Source: Botryosphaeria dothidea
Taxonomy: Eukaryota > Ascomycota > Dothideomycetes > Botryosphaeriales > Botryosphaeriaceae
Reading direction: 5' to 3'
NCBI GenBank assembly: GCA_011503125.2
Contig: WWBZ02000007.1
Coordinates: 868,001-932,000, forward strand
Length of the DNA: 64,000 bases
The notes beneath the pieces were generated by a model. It was not told the origin of the DNA. It made no database searches and saw nothing but the letters and a program-made list of their open reading frames with translations. Both the position numbers and the translations under genes were made by a program. Shown piece by piece: positions 19,207-28,378 of the stretch (position 1 is the first letter of the stretch; every line of letters starts with the position of its first letter).

Positions 19207-20738
19207 TTAACCTAAGAGGGTAGTCCACAGGCGCAATGCATCGTGTGCTGATTTTGGCATCGTCCGCATACATTTTGGCAGTGCCGACATGGCGGGCGAT
19301 GAAGGAGCCTTCGCAAGCGACGGGCTTTGGCCCTTTGCAGAGCCCTCTCCGACCATGCAGAAGCTGGAGACCGACTCCTCGGTAGAACAGGAATGACAGG
19401 AGGAAGAATCATCCTCGTCGGTGTATATTGTGGTAAATGACAGGTTCGGGTGTGGCCCTGGTGCTGTGTTGAGGAATCTTGCGGATGGGTGCATTTCCTC
19501 TCCGGCTGTTGCAACTGCGTGACCCGGAAAGTGCCCAGGCATGTCCAAAAGCTCTTTCTCCGTAGGCGTTCCTTGTTCCTCTGAGGATCCTACATGGGGA
19601 GAATCCTTGGATGGTTTGGTGTGTGCCTGGCAGCCGGGAAATGGGCAGTCATTGCCGTCGTGCAGCTCCGGCATCGTAAATTCTTCGCTCTTGCTCTTGT
19701 TGATTGGACTGAGCAAAATCCAATCTTTCCACGAATACTTGGCGCGACGGAGGTAAGCTTTCACTGGGGCGATCTGGAAAGACTGCCGCCTGGAAGCAGA
19801 GAATTTCTCCTCTTCATCGTCAAGAATGAGGTTGTCCAGGTCTTTCCGGATTCGAGAATACTCCGCGGCGAGTTCCTTGGGTGACTCTGACTCGCCGTAT
19901 CTCTGCAGCTGTTCCACATGGAATAGCAGCTCCTTCACGTGGCTGACACATTGGTTCAGTCTAGTCTCCGGTACTTCGGCTGGAATTCGTTCTTCGTCCT
20001 CCATCCTGTCCGCTACCGGCTCCTGGCGCACAATGGGTGACTGTGGGTTGAACCGGAACGTGCAAATGGCTGATGTATCTGTGACCGGCCTGCTCCCTGC
20101 GGTGGGACTTTTGGCTTTAGGTGGCGTCAATTCGTCTGCATGATCTCCATTCCTGAATCAAGAATCAGCCCCTGCCATGTGTAATTGGGGGGTTTAACTT
20201 ACCTTCGCATCAGTGAATGTGACGCATCCGCGCCAGCCATTAGCGCGTCGTATCTTCTGATAGATACCACGCTCTCCTGCAGGAGGCGTTCAATCCGTCT
20301 GGCCCATCTCTTCGGCGTATCCGCATCCTGGGGCTGAACTTCCAACACGGCTCGGAGCAGCTTCAGCGCATCCTTCAAGCACTCAGCTTTGGCACTGGCC
20401 ACCTCGAATCCCCACTGCATGAACGGCCACATTGTCTTCTCTTCTAGAGCTCCTCCAAGTGAAGCCTCGACTTCCGAGAACAAGCACCAGCAAGCTTCGG
20501 TGATGTCTTTTGTTGCGCGGAAGGCCTCTGCCTTCCACAGCTCTTTGCGTGCCATATCCCGAAAGATGTCGTCCAGAGCCTTAATCTCGAAACTCCCGCG
20601 GGCGATGTTCAGGCCGAGGGCGGCGTCGAGGTCCTCTCCGCAAATCTCCTTCAGGCATTTGTCCGAATTGCTAACGACCTTGACTCCGAGGTCCGCGACC
20701 TGCAGTGCGGAAACCCCGCTGAGGAGTATAAAATCCAT
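19207..20738 (-). CDS. Unrecognised protein with fungal signalling-type N-terminal helical region
   Basis: Two exons (20738-20203 and 20152-19207) joined across a 50-nt intron with a GTAAGT start and TTCAG end; 493 aa. The N-terminal about 180 residues are helical and start MDFILLSGVSALQVADLGVKVV, which resembles the N-terminal domain found in fungal STAND/NACHT-like and related hypothetical proteins. The middle has a long charged stretch (about 230-330) and two acidic Ser-rich patches; a CPFPGC pair lies near residue 370. No ATPase or enzyme motif is visible. The start is well placed. Function unknown; a role in self-recognition or signalling is only suggested by the N-terminal resemblance. 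Confidence 0.75.
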
Positions 20739-21031
20739 GGCTCGATTGGAGTTCTGTATGGTGGATCTGGGCTGCAGGAGATAGGGACTCGGAGTGCATG
20801 GTCCGCAGTCTACGGAGGCACATTGGTCGGATTCAGGAGAGATGAAATAACCGCGGCCCGCAGCTGCAAGGGCGACTCAATTTTCTTTGCCCCCCAGCTT
20901 TATTGTCTCAGCCTTGATGAACCACGGTAGATGCGCGGTCGTCTGAGCTTGGATTACTCTTGTGTGACAGGTCCGGTGGGCTGGGGAAAACGCTGTGCAA
21001 CCACAACGAAACGCTGGGAAAACGCGGCCAA

Positions 21032-22267
21032 TCATTCCTGACTCGGACGGGAAAAAGTCCTGAGTATAACTGCCTCGGTCCTCATGAATCTCCGGCCGTT
21101 TTTCTTTTCTTCCTTTAGGCACCTGAGGCGTTCATGCCGGTAGGCTTCTCGTCCATGAAAAGCATCCCGGAAATTCCCCGCCGCAACGTCCTCGCGGAAT
21201 TCTTTCAGAGCCCTCCCGAAATCTTTCCCGCACTCCTGCAGGTCCCTTCTCATCACATGCCAGGTGTAACCGAACGCGCCGTGCTCTCCGGTCGGGTCTT
21301 TGGCACCGATGCCCAAATGACCCTTTTCGAACAGTATTCGGGTGGCCCGGGCTTCAGTTGCATCCAGCGCGGTCAGGTAGTACAGTGGATATGTGGACAT
21401 AATTGACTGTGAGGTTGGTACTCTGGGTTTCCGAGTAAGGAAACCAGAGTCCACGTTGTTGGGACGGGATGCATGGTGGTCAGGCCTTCCGTGGAGGTCC
21501 CAGTCAACCAACTGCGTTTTGGTGCCGACGAAGATCGAAGAGTCACGTTGTGTCATGACCACTCGATATAGAAGGGACTGGGTGAATATCTGACAGCTGG
21601 CTTCCAACAGGTCGTAGCCGTGCTTATCGAGTTCTTCAATAATCCACTCTGCCAGTCTTCGGATATCCTCTGGCGAATACCGAGTTCGCCCAACCTCAAA
21701 GGCGGTTAAGGCTTTTTTGGGCGTCGCATTTACTGCATCAATATAGTCTTGTCTTGTAGTCGTCGACAGGTCTTCCGTTCTGGGCCTGATTGGGATTCTG
21801 CCAGCGCCGGAGTTCACGCCAGACACATGGGTTTGTCTCATCGGATTCTTCGGAAATGGGACATCATCGTCACCGGCGGTGAGGTGATAAAAGTACCCTT
21901 GAGAATAGACAGACCAATGCAACCACGAGATAGGCCACCCGGTGTGTGGTCTCGTCACGACAAAAACGTGTTTTGCGCCGTCCACGGCGTGCGGAAGGCC
22001 CGAGTACAGTTGCCGCGAATAGCGCACCTGCTTGAGTGCATTGCCCGTCCAGAAAGCTGTTGGTAAGCCAGGTACACAGTCCGAAATCCTGGAGAGGGTC
22101 TTTGAGAACCTAGATGCGTTGCGTTCATACTCATACTCATCGATGAGATCCTTGAGGGTTGATGGGAACTGGTAGGACACACCCCAAGATCGACGCGTTG
22201 GTGCGCGCCTCGTGGATTCGCCGGGTAGCTTCCTCGAGAGGTGGCGGTCCGCGTTCAACTGCCGCAT
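21032..22267 (-). CDS. Unrecognised single-exon protein, 411 aa
   Basis: Open from an ATG at 22267 to a stop at 21032. The protein is soluble-looking and rich in Arg, Tyr and His. A block at about residues 85-130 (AKHVFVVTRP...ISWLHWSVYSQGYFYHL) has His-Trp and Gly features reminiscent of papain-fold (NlpC/P60 or PPPDE-like) histidine blocks, but a matching Cys was not identified, so this is weak. A basic first 30 residues (RRAPTRR) could target mitochondria or simply be an over-extended start. The adjacent upstream frame (to 22605) looks like promoter, not exon. Not known to me as a named family. Confidence 0.6.
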   Translation of the reverse strand: MRQLNADRHLSRKLPGESTRRAPTRRSWGVSYQFPSTLKDLIDEYEYERNASRFSKTLSRISDCVPGLPTAFWTGNALKQVRYSRQLYSGLPHAVDGAKHVFVVTRPHTGWPISWLHWSVYSQGYFYHLTAGDDDVPFPKNPMRQTHVSGVNSGAGRIPIRPRTEDLSTTTRQDYIDAVNATPKKALTAFEVGRTRYSPEDIRRLAEWIIEELDKHGYDLLEASCQIFTQSLLYRVVMTQRDSSIFVGTKTQLVDWDLHGRPDHHASRPNNVDSGFLTRKPRVPTSQSIMSTYPLYYLTALDATEARATRILFEKGHLGIGAKDPTGEHGAFGYTWHVMRRDLQECGKDFGRALKEFREDVAAGNFRDAFHGREAYRHERLRCLKEEKKNGRRFMRTEAVILRTFSRPSQE

Positions 22268-22825
22268 CACCGCCAGCTGTATTTTCCATATTGCTGCATG
22301 AATCTTCGCTGCTGCAAGGTTAAATTACCAAGGTGACAACAACATCGCACAACATTGTCGAGTGCGTGCGGCTGGAAAACATGAGCATGGCTGAGCAAGC
22401 CACGGTGACACAAGATCAAAAGGCAACTCTTTTCCTTGCCCGGTTTGCTCCGGTCCACGAACAAATATCCCCCACGGAAACCCAGCATGTCTGCATCCGT
22501 GTCAGTTTTCAGTTTAGTGTTACTCACCTCCGAAGCTCTCCATGCGTACAGGGCCAGGAAAAGAAAAGAAACGAAGTCACGAAATAACGTGCTTGAACAA
22601 AACACGGGCGTTGAGATTGAGCGCTATGCGGCGCTCATAATGAAAAGGGTTGGTATCATGCACAGATATGGAAGGTCTTTAGTACAGCAATGAAACAACA
22701 TATCCAGCTCTCGTCGTCCTCGTCGCTCATCGCATCATATGCAGCCGAACCAGCAGCCTGGGGAACCCTCCCTCCTAACCTTTCTACATCTGGTCTCTAT
22801 ATCTCTTCGCGAAGCGAGACTTCCC
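22268..22825. other. Intergenic
   Basis: Upstream side of the preceding minus-strand gene and 3' flank of the next one. Only short, unsupported frames. Confidence 0.5.
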
Positions 22826-23482
22826 TTAGACCTCGCTCTTGCGCATACTAATGCCACCCCTGTTCATCCACCACATGACGGTGCCATACATCGCAGTAAT
22901 GAACCACAACAGCATGTTCACGAGGTCGACCCACACCGCATGCTTCATGCGCACGATGCCGCTCACATACTCAGGCGCCTCGTTGATGTACATCTTGCCG
23001 AAGATGCCAAAGACAACGATCCAGAGGATGAACAGCACCCAGTCCCACGCGAAGAAGAAGAGGCTCTTGATCATGGGCAGGAAGTAGACGAGACACGTGA
23101 TGGCCGACAGGCCCGCCGTGACCTCCGCGTACACCCACTTGGAGTCGGCGTAGGCGCCGGCCTTGCGCGCGTTGTCCAGGTCGACACCGTACAGGCCGCA
23201 CACGGTCAGCGCCAGCACGAACTGCAGGAAGCGCAGGAAGACACGGGCGAGCAGGCCGGGCAGGCCGCCGTGGTGCGAGTAGCCGGAGATCTGGTTGAGG
23301 GTGATCATGGTGGCGCGCTTGTTGTTGTTGTTTCGTTGGGGTTGGTTGAAGCCGCCGGTGGGGGAGATGGGGGATTGGTGGTGGTAGTGCGAGGGGCGGT
23401 GGGTGTGCTTGCGCGCTTGGTGGGTTTTGTGGTCGGCGTAGATGGTGTATGCTTGGCGGCCGAGCTTGATGGCTGTTAGCAT
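22826..23482 (-). CDS. MARVEL-like four-helix membrane protein
   Basis: Single exon, 218 aa; the ATG at 23482 is used because the frame upstream lacks features and runs through the poly-T promoter region. Four hydrophobic segments can be seen: ARVFLRFLQFVLALTVCGL, VTAGLSAITCLVYFLP, FFAWDWVLFILWIVVFGIF and DLVNMLLWFITAMYGTVMWW. The order and length suit the fungal MARVEL-domain family of plasma-membrane or vesicle proteins (Nce102-like and relatives). A long His/Lys/Gln-rich N-terminal tail (about 60 residues: KTHQARKHTHRPSHYHH) precedes the first helix and may be cytoplasmic. Function unassigned; probably membrane organisation or trafficking. Confidence 0.75.
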   Translation of the reverse strand: MLTAIKLGRQAYTIYADHKTHQARKHTHRPSHYHHQSPISPTGGFNQPQRNNNNKRATMITLNQISGYSHHGGLPGLLARVFLRFLQFVLALTVCGLYGVDLDNARKAGAYADSKWVYAEVTAGLSAITCLVYFLPMIKSLFFFAWDWVLFILWIVVFGIFGKMYINEAPEYVSGIVRMKHAVWVDLVNMLLWFITAMYGTVMWWMNRGGISMRKSEV

Positions 23483-24572
23483 GGTTTTTTTTTTTCTGAT
23501 TTGGTGTGAAATGTGCGCTGTTCGGTCCTGCGAACTGGCGATGTGGAGAGAATGCGCTGGAAATGCGATATGCTTTATGCGCGCGGGCGCGTGAAATGGT
23601 GACTTACACAAGTATCTTAAGTGGAAAGACTACAGTGTTGAGGCTGAATCAGACGCTCGAAGGCTGGTGGTTGGAAAAGGTCGAGCTTATAGTCGTCGCG
23701 AAGAGACAACGCTGCGAACAATATGTTTGTGGTGGGGACAAAGAGAGCGAGCAAGCGCGTGGGTAGAGGCTTGTTTTAGAAATTATTGGCGGATAAAGAA
23801 GAGTGGCGGAAACAAGGAAACAACCCAGTCAATGGGATTGACGCTCTTTGCCTCGGCGCAGAGTTGGATGCTAAGGTAGGACTACAGCGACGATCACAGA
23901 TCGAGCTGGTGTTTGCTTGGAGAGAGAGTCGGACGAGAGCGTGGTGTGAGGCACAAAATGGGCGGGTAGAAAGGCCAGCTCTTATAGCAGCACACAGTGC
24001 AGTCGACGAGGCCAGAGAGCTCGCATTCCTGAAACTGGCCGGGCGAGGAATGGAGTGGTAGGCGTGAGGTGCACTGGCAGCGCCCACACGTCATGGCTAG
24101 CGCCGTGTCCCTGCAGCCTCAGTCAAGATCGCGACTGGCGGACGATTGGCCATCAGCGCTCCACCGCAAGATCCTCGCATCGCCTCTCGCGCTGCGTGCG
24201 ACAGCCCTGCCTGCGTGGTCTGAGAGCCACTCTCTCCGCACACGTTGTTTCATCGCCCCTGCGCGCTCAGCGGTTGCGAAAGTATCGCGTTTCAGCCGTG
24301 CGATTGGCCGTGAGTGAGCGGCAGATCTCGCGGGGGGAGGGTCATCCGGCCTCTGCGGCTCTCGCTGCCATGTCCGAGCGTGCGCAGCTCCACCAAAGTA
24401 AGCGCGCGACACGAATCCAGCGTCTCGCCGTGCAACCTCAACAGTCCACGATTGATGGCTGCATCCGGCCAGACCGTCAGCCGCAAGACGAACCACAATC
24501 TTCTCTGCCGACTTCCGGGTGGGTGTACGTTTCTATTGATAGCTAGCAGCCCAGGCATCTACCAGACAGCGC
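23483..24572. other. Intergenic, about 1.1 kb
   Basis: Contains a T-run (about 23483-23496) upstream of the MARVEL-like gene and pieces with overlapping frames of no recognisable content. No RNA gene seen. Confidence 0.45.
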
Positions 24573-25617
24573 TCACGGCGAGCTGTATTTGTAGTTGTAC
24601 TGCGCCTTCGCATTCTTGATCACCTCTGCTAGCTCCTCCTCGTTCTTCCTAAACTCCTCTTCCGTTTGCATCCGCGCCTTGTATGCCCGGTTGACAAGCC
24701 TGCTCTCCGTCGGCACACTGGTACCCTTGCGCACCGCCGGACGCGCCTCCACTCGCTCCCACCACTTGTGCAGATTCGGAAACCTCTCCAGATCGATGCT
24801 CGCCAAGTAACAGACGTTGACCCAACCGAAGTTGGCGATGTCTGCGATGCTGTACTTGCCGCGTCCGGGACCCACAAGATAGTCGCGTTCGGCGAGATGC
24901 GAATCGAGGATGCCGTAGAGCCGCTCAGTCTCGCCGACGTAGCGCTGAATCGCGTATGGGATGCGTTCCTTGGCCGCGCGGAAGAAGTGGTTGGCTTGCC
25001 CCTGCATGGGTCCAATTCCGCCGTGCTGCAATTTGTCAGAGTGCTGTCTGGGACGCGTCTTGTGCGGCGCGCTGAGCGAGGTGGGATGGGCATCCTACCT
25101 GCCATGCAATCCACTGCTCCGCCCGTGACAGATCCTTCGCGTCCGTGAATGTGAAAAGCTTCTCCGGGTCGTGGTGCCTTGTCAAGTACGCCAAGATCGC
25201 TGCCAGGTCACGGCTGATCAGCAACGCGTCCCTGGGGGACCCAATTTTGCCCGTCGTGCGCAATGCGGCACCAATTGATCACTCACCGGCTCCTTCCTGC
25301 ACAGCAAAGCTGTCGTTGTCATGATCAACGATTACAGGGATACGTCCATTCGGGCCCAGCTTCGTGAACCACGGCTCCTTCTGAATGTTCTCTCCGATGT
25401 TGATGCTCTGGAATGTGTACTCCAGCCCATATTTCTCCTTCAGCTCCTCCAGCAATATGCTCGCCTTGTGTCCATTTGGTGTACCGAAAGTCAGGAGCTC
25501 GATGCCCTTGTTCGCGATAAGACCGGTAGGACGAGACATAATAGGCGGTGGTATGACAGATGGGCGAAACGCGGGCCGCGAAGATTGGAAAAGGCGAGGG
25601 ATGGTGCGTGAGAACAT
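24573..25617 (-). CDS. Ure2-type glutathione S-transferase
   Basis: Three exons: 25617-25287, 25199-25099 and 25025-24573 (introns 25200-25286 and 25026-25098, both GT..AG and in phase); 294 aa. The N-terminal thioredoxin fold shows [20 protein letters not shown] and the glutathione-binding FAVQEGAAILAYL block, where the intron falls. The C-terminal helical domain has the Ure2/nu-class features ([34 protein letters not shown], with the N-capping Ser and Asp). The upstream ATG at 25617 adds [18 protein letters not shown], which is basic and hydroxylated like a mitochondrial presequence; a second ATG at 25539 (MSRPTGL) gives the usual cytosolic start. Alternative starts could give two locations. 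Likely conjugates glutathione to electrophiles or reduces peroxides. Confidence 0.85.
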
Positions 25618-26401
25618 ATCCGAGGGTGTGAGCGCGGAATCGGCTTTTTTATAAGGGACCACGAGAGTATCGGGTCAGACGTTGTGGGCGTCCGGTGGAC
25701 AAGTAGCGGACCAGATCATGACGTCGTCGGGAGGGTAGTCCAGCTCAAAGGATGTGTTTCAGTCGGCGTCCGATAAACAGGCCGGGCTGGTGTGGGGAAA
25801 AGGTCGATTTCAAAGCAGAATAATGTAAGCATCGTGCCCTTTGGCGCCATACCAGCGGAGCTGGGGAGAGCTCTTGGTCCGTGTTGCACTCTGGCATAGG
25901 GCTCACGTAATCAACATGTAAAGCGGACGTCACTCGTTGATCCGCCTGCAGAGTAAGGGAGTCTTTTAGCAAACAATTCAAACACAGTTGAGATTCTCAG
26001 GTTTGTCAGACACAACTCTTGCAGTGAACAACGATTCCGCTGAGTGTTTGTTCTGTTTGAATGCCATCTATGAACTTAGATACAAGGATGCCGAAAGAAG
26101 CGATTCGAGCCTTTAGATATTACAAAAGAATGTACAAAAAAGATGCTTGAGCCCTTGCTCAAGCATTTGAAGCTTTCCCGCAAGCTTGACTGATTGCGCT
26201 AACTCGGGAACGCCGAAGCTCACATTTAGATCCAGAAACTCTCAACACCTTCGACACCTTGCGTGGCCGTGTCTCCATGCGTGTCCTGCTTTTTTGAGTC
26301 ACCGTCCTCCTTTTTTCGCTGCTCCGTGGTTCGAGATTCGGAGGCCTGGTCTTCCACGTTTCCACCTATCACTCCCTCCTTGCGGTCGCGATCATGCTTG
26401 G
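25618..26401. other. Intergenic
   Basis: About 780 bases. The left part is the GST promoter; the right part is the 3' flank of the lipase. The minus-strand frame 26159-26365 and the plus-strand frames have no family resemblance. Confidence 0.45.
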
Positions 26402-28378
26402 CTATTTTCGCTTCTTGCCGCCCTTCTTCTTTGAATCGCCTGACTCGCCTCCGGCCAGACCGACTGTTCCCATCCCGCTCCCACTGACCAGGCCTCCTAC
26501 CGCTTTTCCCGCACCTAGGGTAATTCCCTTCTCGCCAAATCTCGCTTCTGCTTTGCCATCTCTACTAATGAGGCTGCTTAAGCTCGCGCGCCCAGGACTG
26601 ATTGCAGGTGGCGGAGGGCTTGAATCCGTGCCGCCTACCTCGTCAGAGCTCCACCAGCCTTCTGGACGGGAAGCGTTTGATATGTGAGAGAGGCGCGATT
26701 CGTGATGCGACCCTTCCTCAGAAGGAACACGACGCTCGAACGAACCACTCAGAGGAGCCGAAGATACACGTTGAGGCTTGAAGGAGCCTCCAGAACTTCG
26801 TAGTTTGACTGGAGAGCCGAGGCTGGACGCTTGATGCTTGCCGGATTCGTAGTATGGAGATGCTCGAGGGTTGCTGGTTTGCGGTGAGCTGTTTGGCGGT
26901 ACGTTTTCGGAGATCTTGCGGGTAGAGCGAGGGCTTCCATCGTCATCAGAGAAGGTAGCCGTTGGCGGCATCTGGAGGGAGTTAGATGGCGTAAGAGGTT
27001 TGAAGGGACCGAGTTTCGGACTGGTACCAGAGCCGGCGTATTTATCGAGAGCGGCATAGACATGGGGGAAAACGAGCTCATCAACGTTGCTGGCCCACAA
27101 AAAGTCAAGATGCTCGTAGTGAGGGATCTCTTCTGCCACCGTGTGTTTCGGCAGTTCCTTCAACATGATGTTGATGTCGACCAGACTGTCGCTTCCGCCA
27201 TACACAAGTACAATAGGCGTCTTGATATTCCGAGTCGGGAATTTCGCAACCTTATAATACTTGGCGTCGTTTGAAATCCTCATGGGGGCTTGCATTTCGT
27301 CATCGTACATCTGGAACGTACCGTTCCTGATAATTTGGAACCAGTGCACGACGGTCTTGACGCTAGAGAATGAGTACAAGTGGGGGTACGCTGCAAGCTT
27401 CTGGTGGGCAGTGATGTTATTCGCGGTCCAACCGAAGAGGAAAGAAAGCGAGGAGTCGATCAGGCGAACAAAGATTGGCGGGTAGAGAATGCTTTGCCAC
27501 ATGGTGGTGCTGGTGAGGATGGCACGTCGTCCAAACGCCAAGAATAGAACATCCGGGGAGGATTTGACAAGCGTGTCAACGATACCACTGCTCATTCCCT
27601 TTGGAGACATTGCCGGGGCCAATGCGACGAAGACATTGACCTTATCATTGAGCGTCGGGTGGATGGACAGAGCAGCAAAGGCCTGAGCAGTTCCTTGAGA
27701 GAAGCCAACGTAAGAGAGCGAGGGCTGACTAGTAGTCGACAGAATGTAATCGATAGAATCGGGAATGTCGTGGAACGCGAATTGGTCCATGGAGAAGTTC
27801 CAGAATTTGGTGTCGGTCGGCGCCTCCCTTGTCGACTTTTTCGAGTATTTGTTGCCTCTGTTGTTACCGAGCCAAACGTCGTACCCGCGCTCAACAAGCA
27901 TGAACGGAAGGCATCTCTCCTTTTCGGTAAGGCAGAGCCAAACCTCGCTGTTCATCATCAAGCCATGGTGCAGATATACGACTCGCTTCTTGATGCTGTT
28001 TGGGCCGCTGTTCACCCGCTGCTCCTCCTCTCCACGCCTGTAGCCCAACCTATGCAGACCCAACAGGTACCCATCTCCAGTCTGGACGATGTGCTCCTCA
28101 GCGTAGTATCCGAAAAGTTCGGCGAGCTCGACGAAGTCGGAAGCTTGTGCGATAGAGGTGACCAGGCCCTTCTTCTTGTTGCGCGAGCGGCGTCCTTGAG
28201 GCGATGACAGATAGTTGAAGGATTTGCGGGATGCGCGGTAGAAGAGGTGGATGATGGGCCCAGGGAGGGCGAGGGTGATGACGCGAATGAAGGCTTCCAA
28301 AGCGATCAGGACAAAGCTGCCCAACAGGTAGATGTACTGCCACGGGTGCAGACGACCAATGAACGGGACCTGGGCCAT
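26402..28378 (-). CDS. Steryl-ester hydrolase / acid-lipase family (Tgl1/Yeh1-like)
   Basis: Single exon, 658 aa from the ATG at 28378 (a GTG 66 bases upstream gives a longer frame but is not a fungal start). Near the N-terminus is one strong membrane helix (YIYLLGSFVLIALEAFIRVITLALPG), then the partial alpha/beta-hydrolase lipase domain (HIVQTGDGYLLGLHRL), the oxyanion-side YLHHGLMMNSEVW, RGYDVWLGNNRGN, the nucleophile GFSQG (Ser about 227), a VYGGSDSLVD Asp block and the YEHLDFLW catalytic His. This is the arrangement of fungal steryl-ester hydrolases, which release sterols from esters at lipid droplets or the plasma membrane. About 190 C-terminal residues are Ser/Pro-rich and disordered, unlike the catalytic part, and end in a Lys-rich tail (KKKGGKKRK). 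Confidence 0.88.
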   Translation of the reverse strand: MAQVPFIGRLHPWQYIYLLGSFVLIALEAFIRVITLALPGPIIHLFYRASRKSFNYLSSPQGRRSRNKKKGLVTSIAQASDFVELAELFGYYAEEHIVQTGDGYLLGLHRLGYRRGEEEQRVNSGPNSIKKRVVYLHHGLMMNSEVWLCLTEKERCLPFMLVERGYDVWLGNNRGNKYSKKSTREAPTDTKFWNFSMDQFAFHDIPDSIDYILSTTSQPSLSYVGFSQGTAQAFAALSIHPTLNDKVNVFVALAPAMSPKGMSSGIVDTLVKSSPDVLFLAFGRRAILTSTTMWQSILYPPIFVRLIDSSLSFLFGWTANNITAHQKLAAYPHLYSFSSVKTVVHWFQIIRNGTFQMYDDEMQAPMRISNDAKYYKVAKFPTRNIKTPIVLVYGGSDSLVDINIMLKELPKHTVAEEIPHYEHLDFLWASNVDELVFPHVYAALDKYAGSGTSPKLGPFKPLTPSNSLQMPPTATFSDDDGSPRSTRKISENVPPNSSPQTSNPRASPYYESGKHQASSLGSPVKLRSSGGSFKPQRVSSAPLSGSFERRVPSEEGSHHESRLSHISNASRPEGWWSSDEVGGTDSSPPPPAISPGRASLSSLISRDGKAEARFGEKGITLGAGKAVGGLVSGSGMGTVGLAGGESGDSKKKGGKKRK

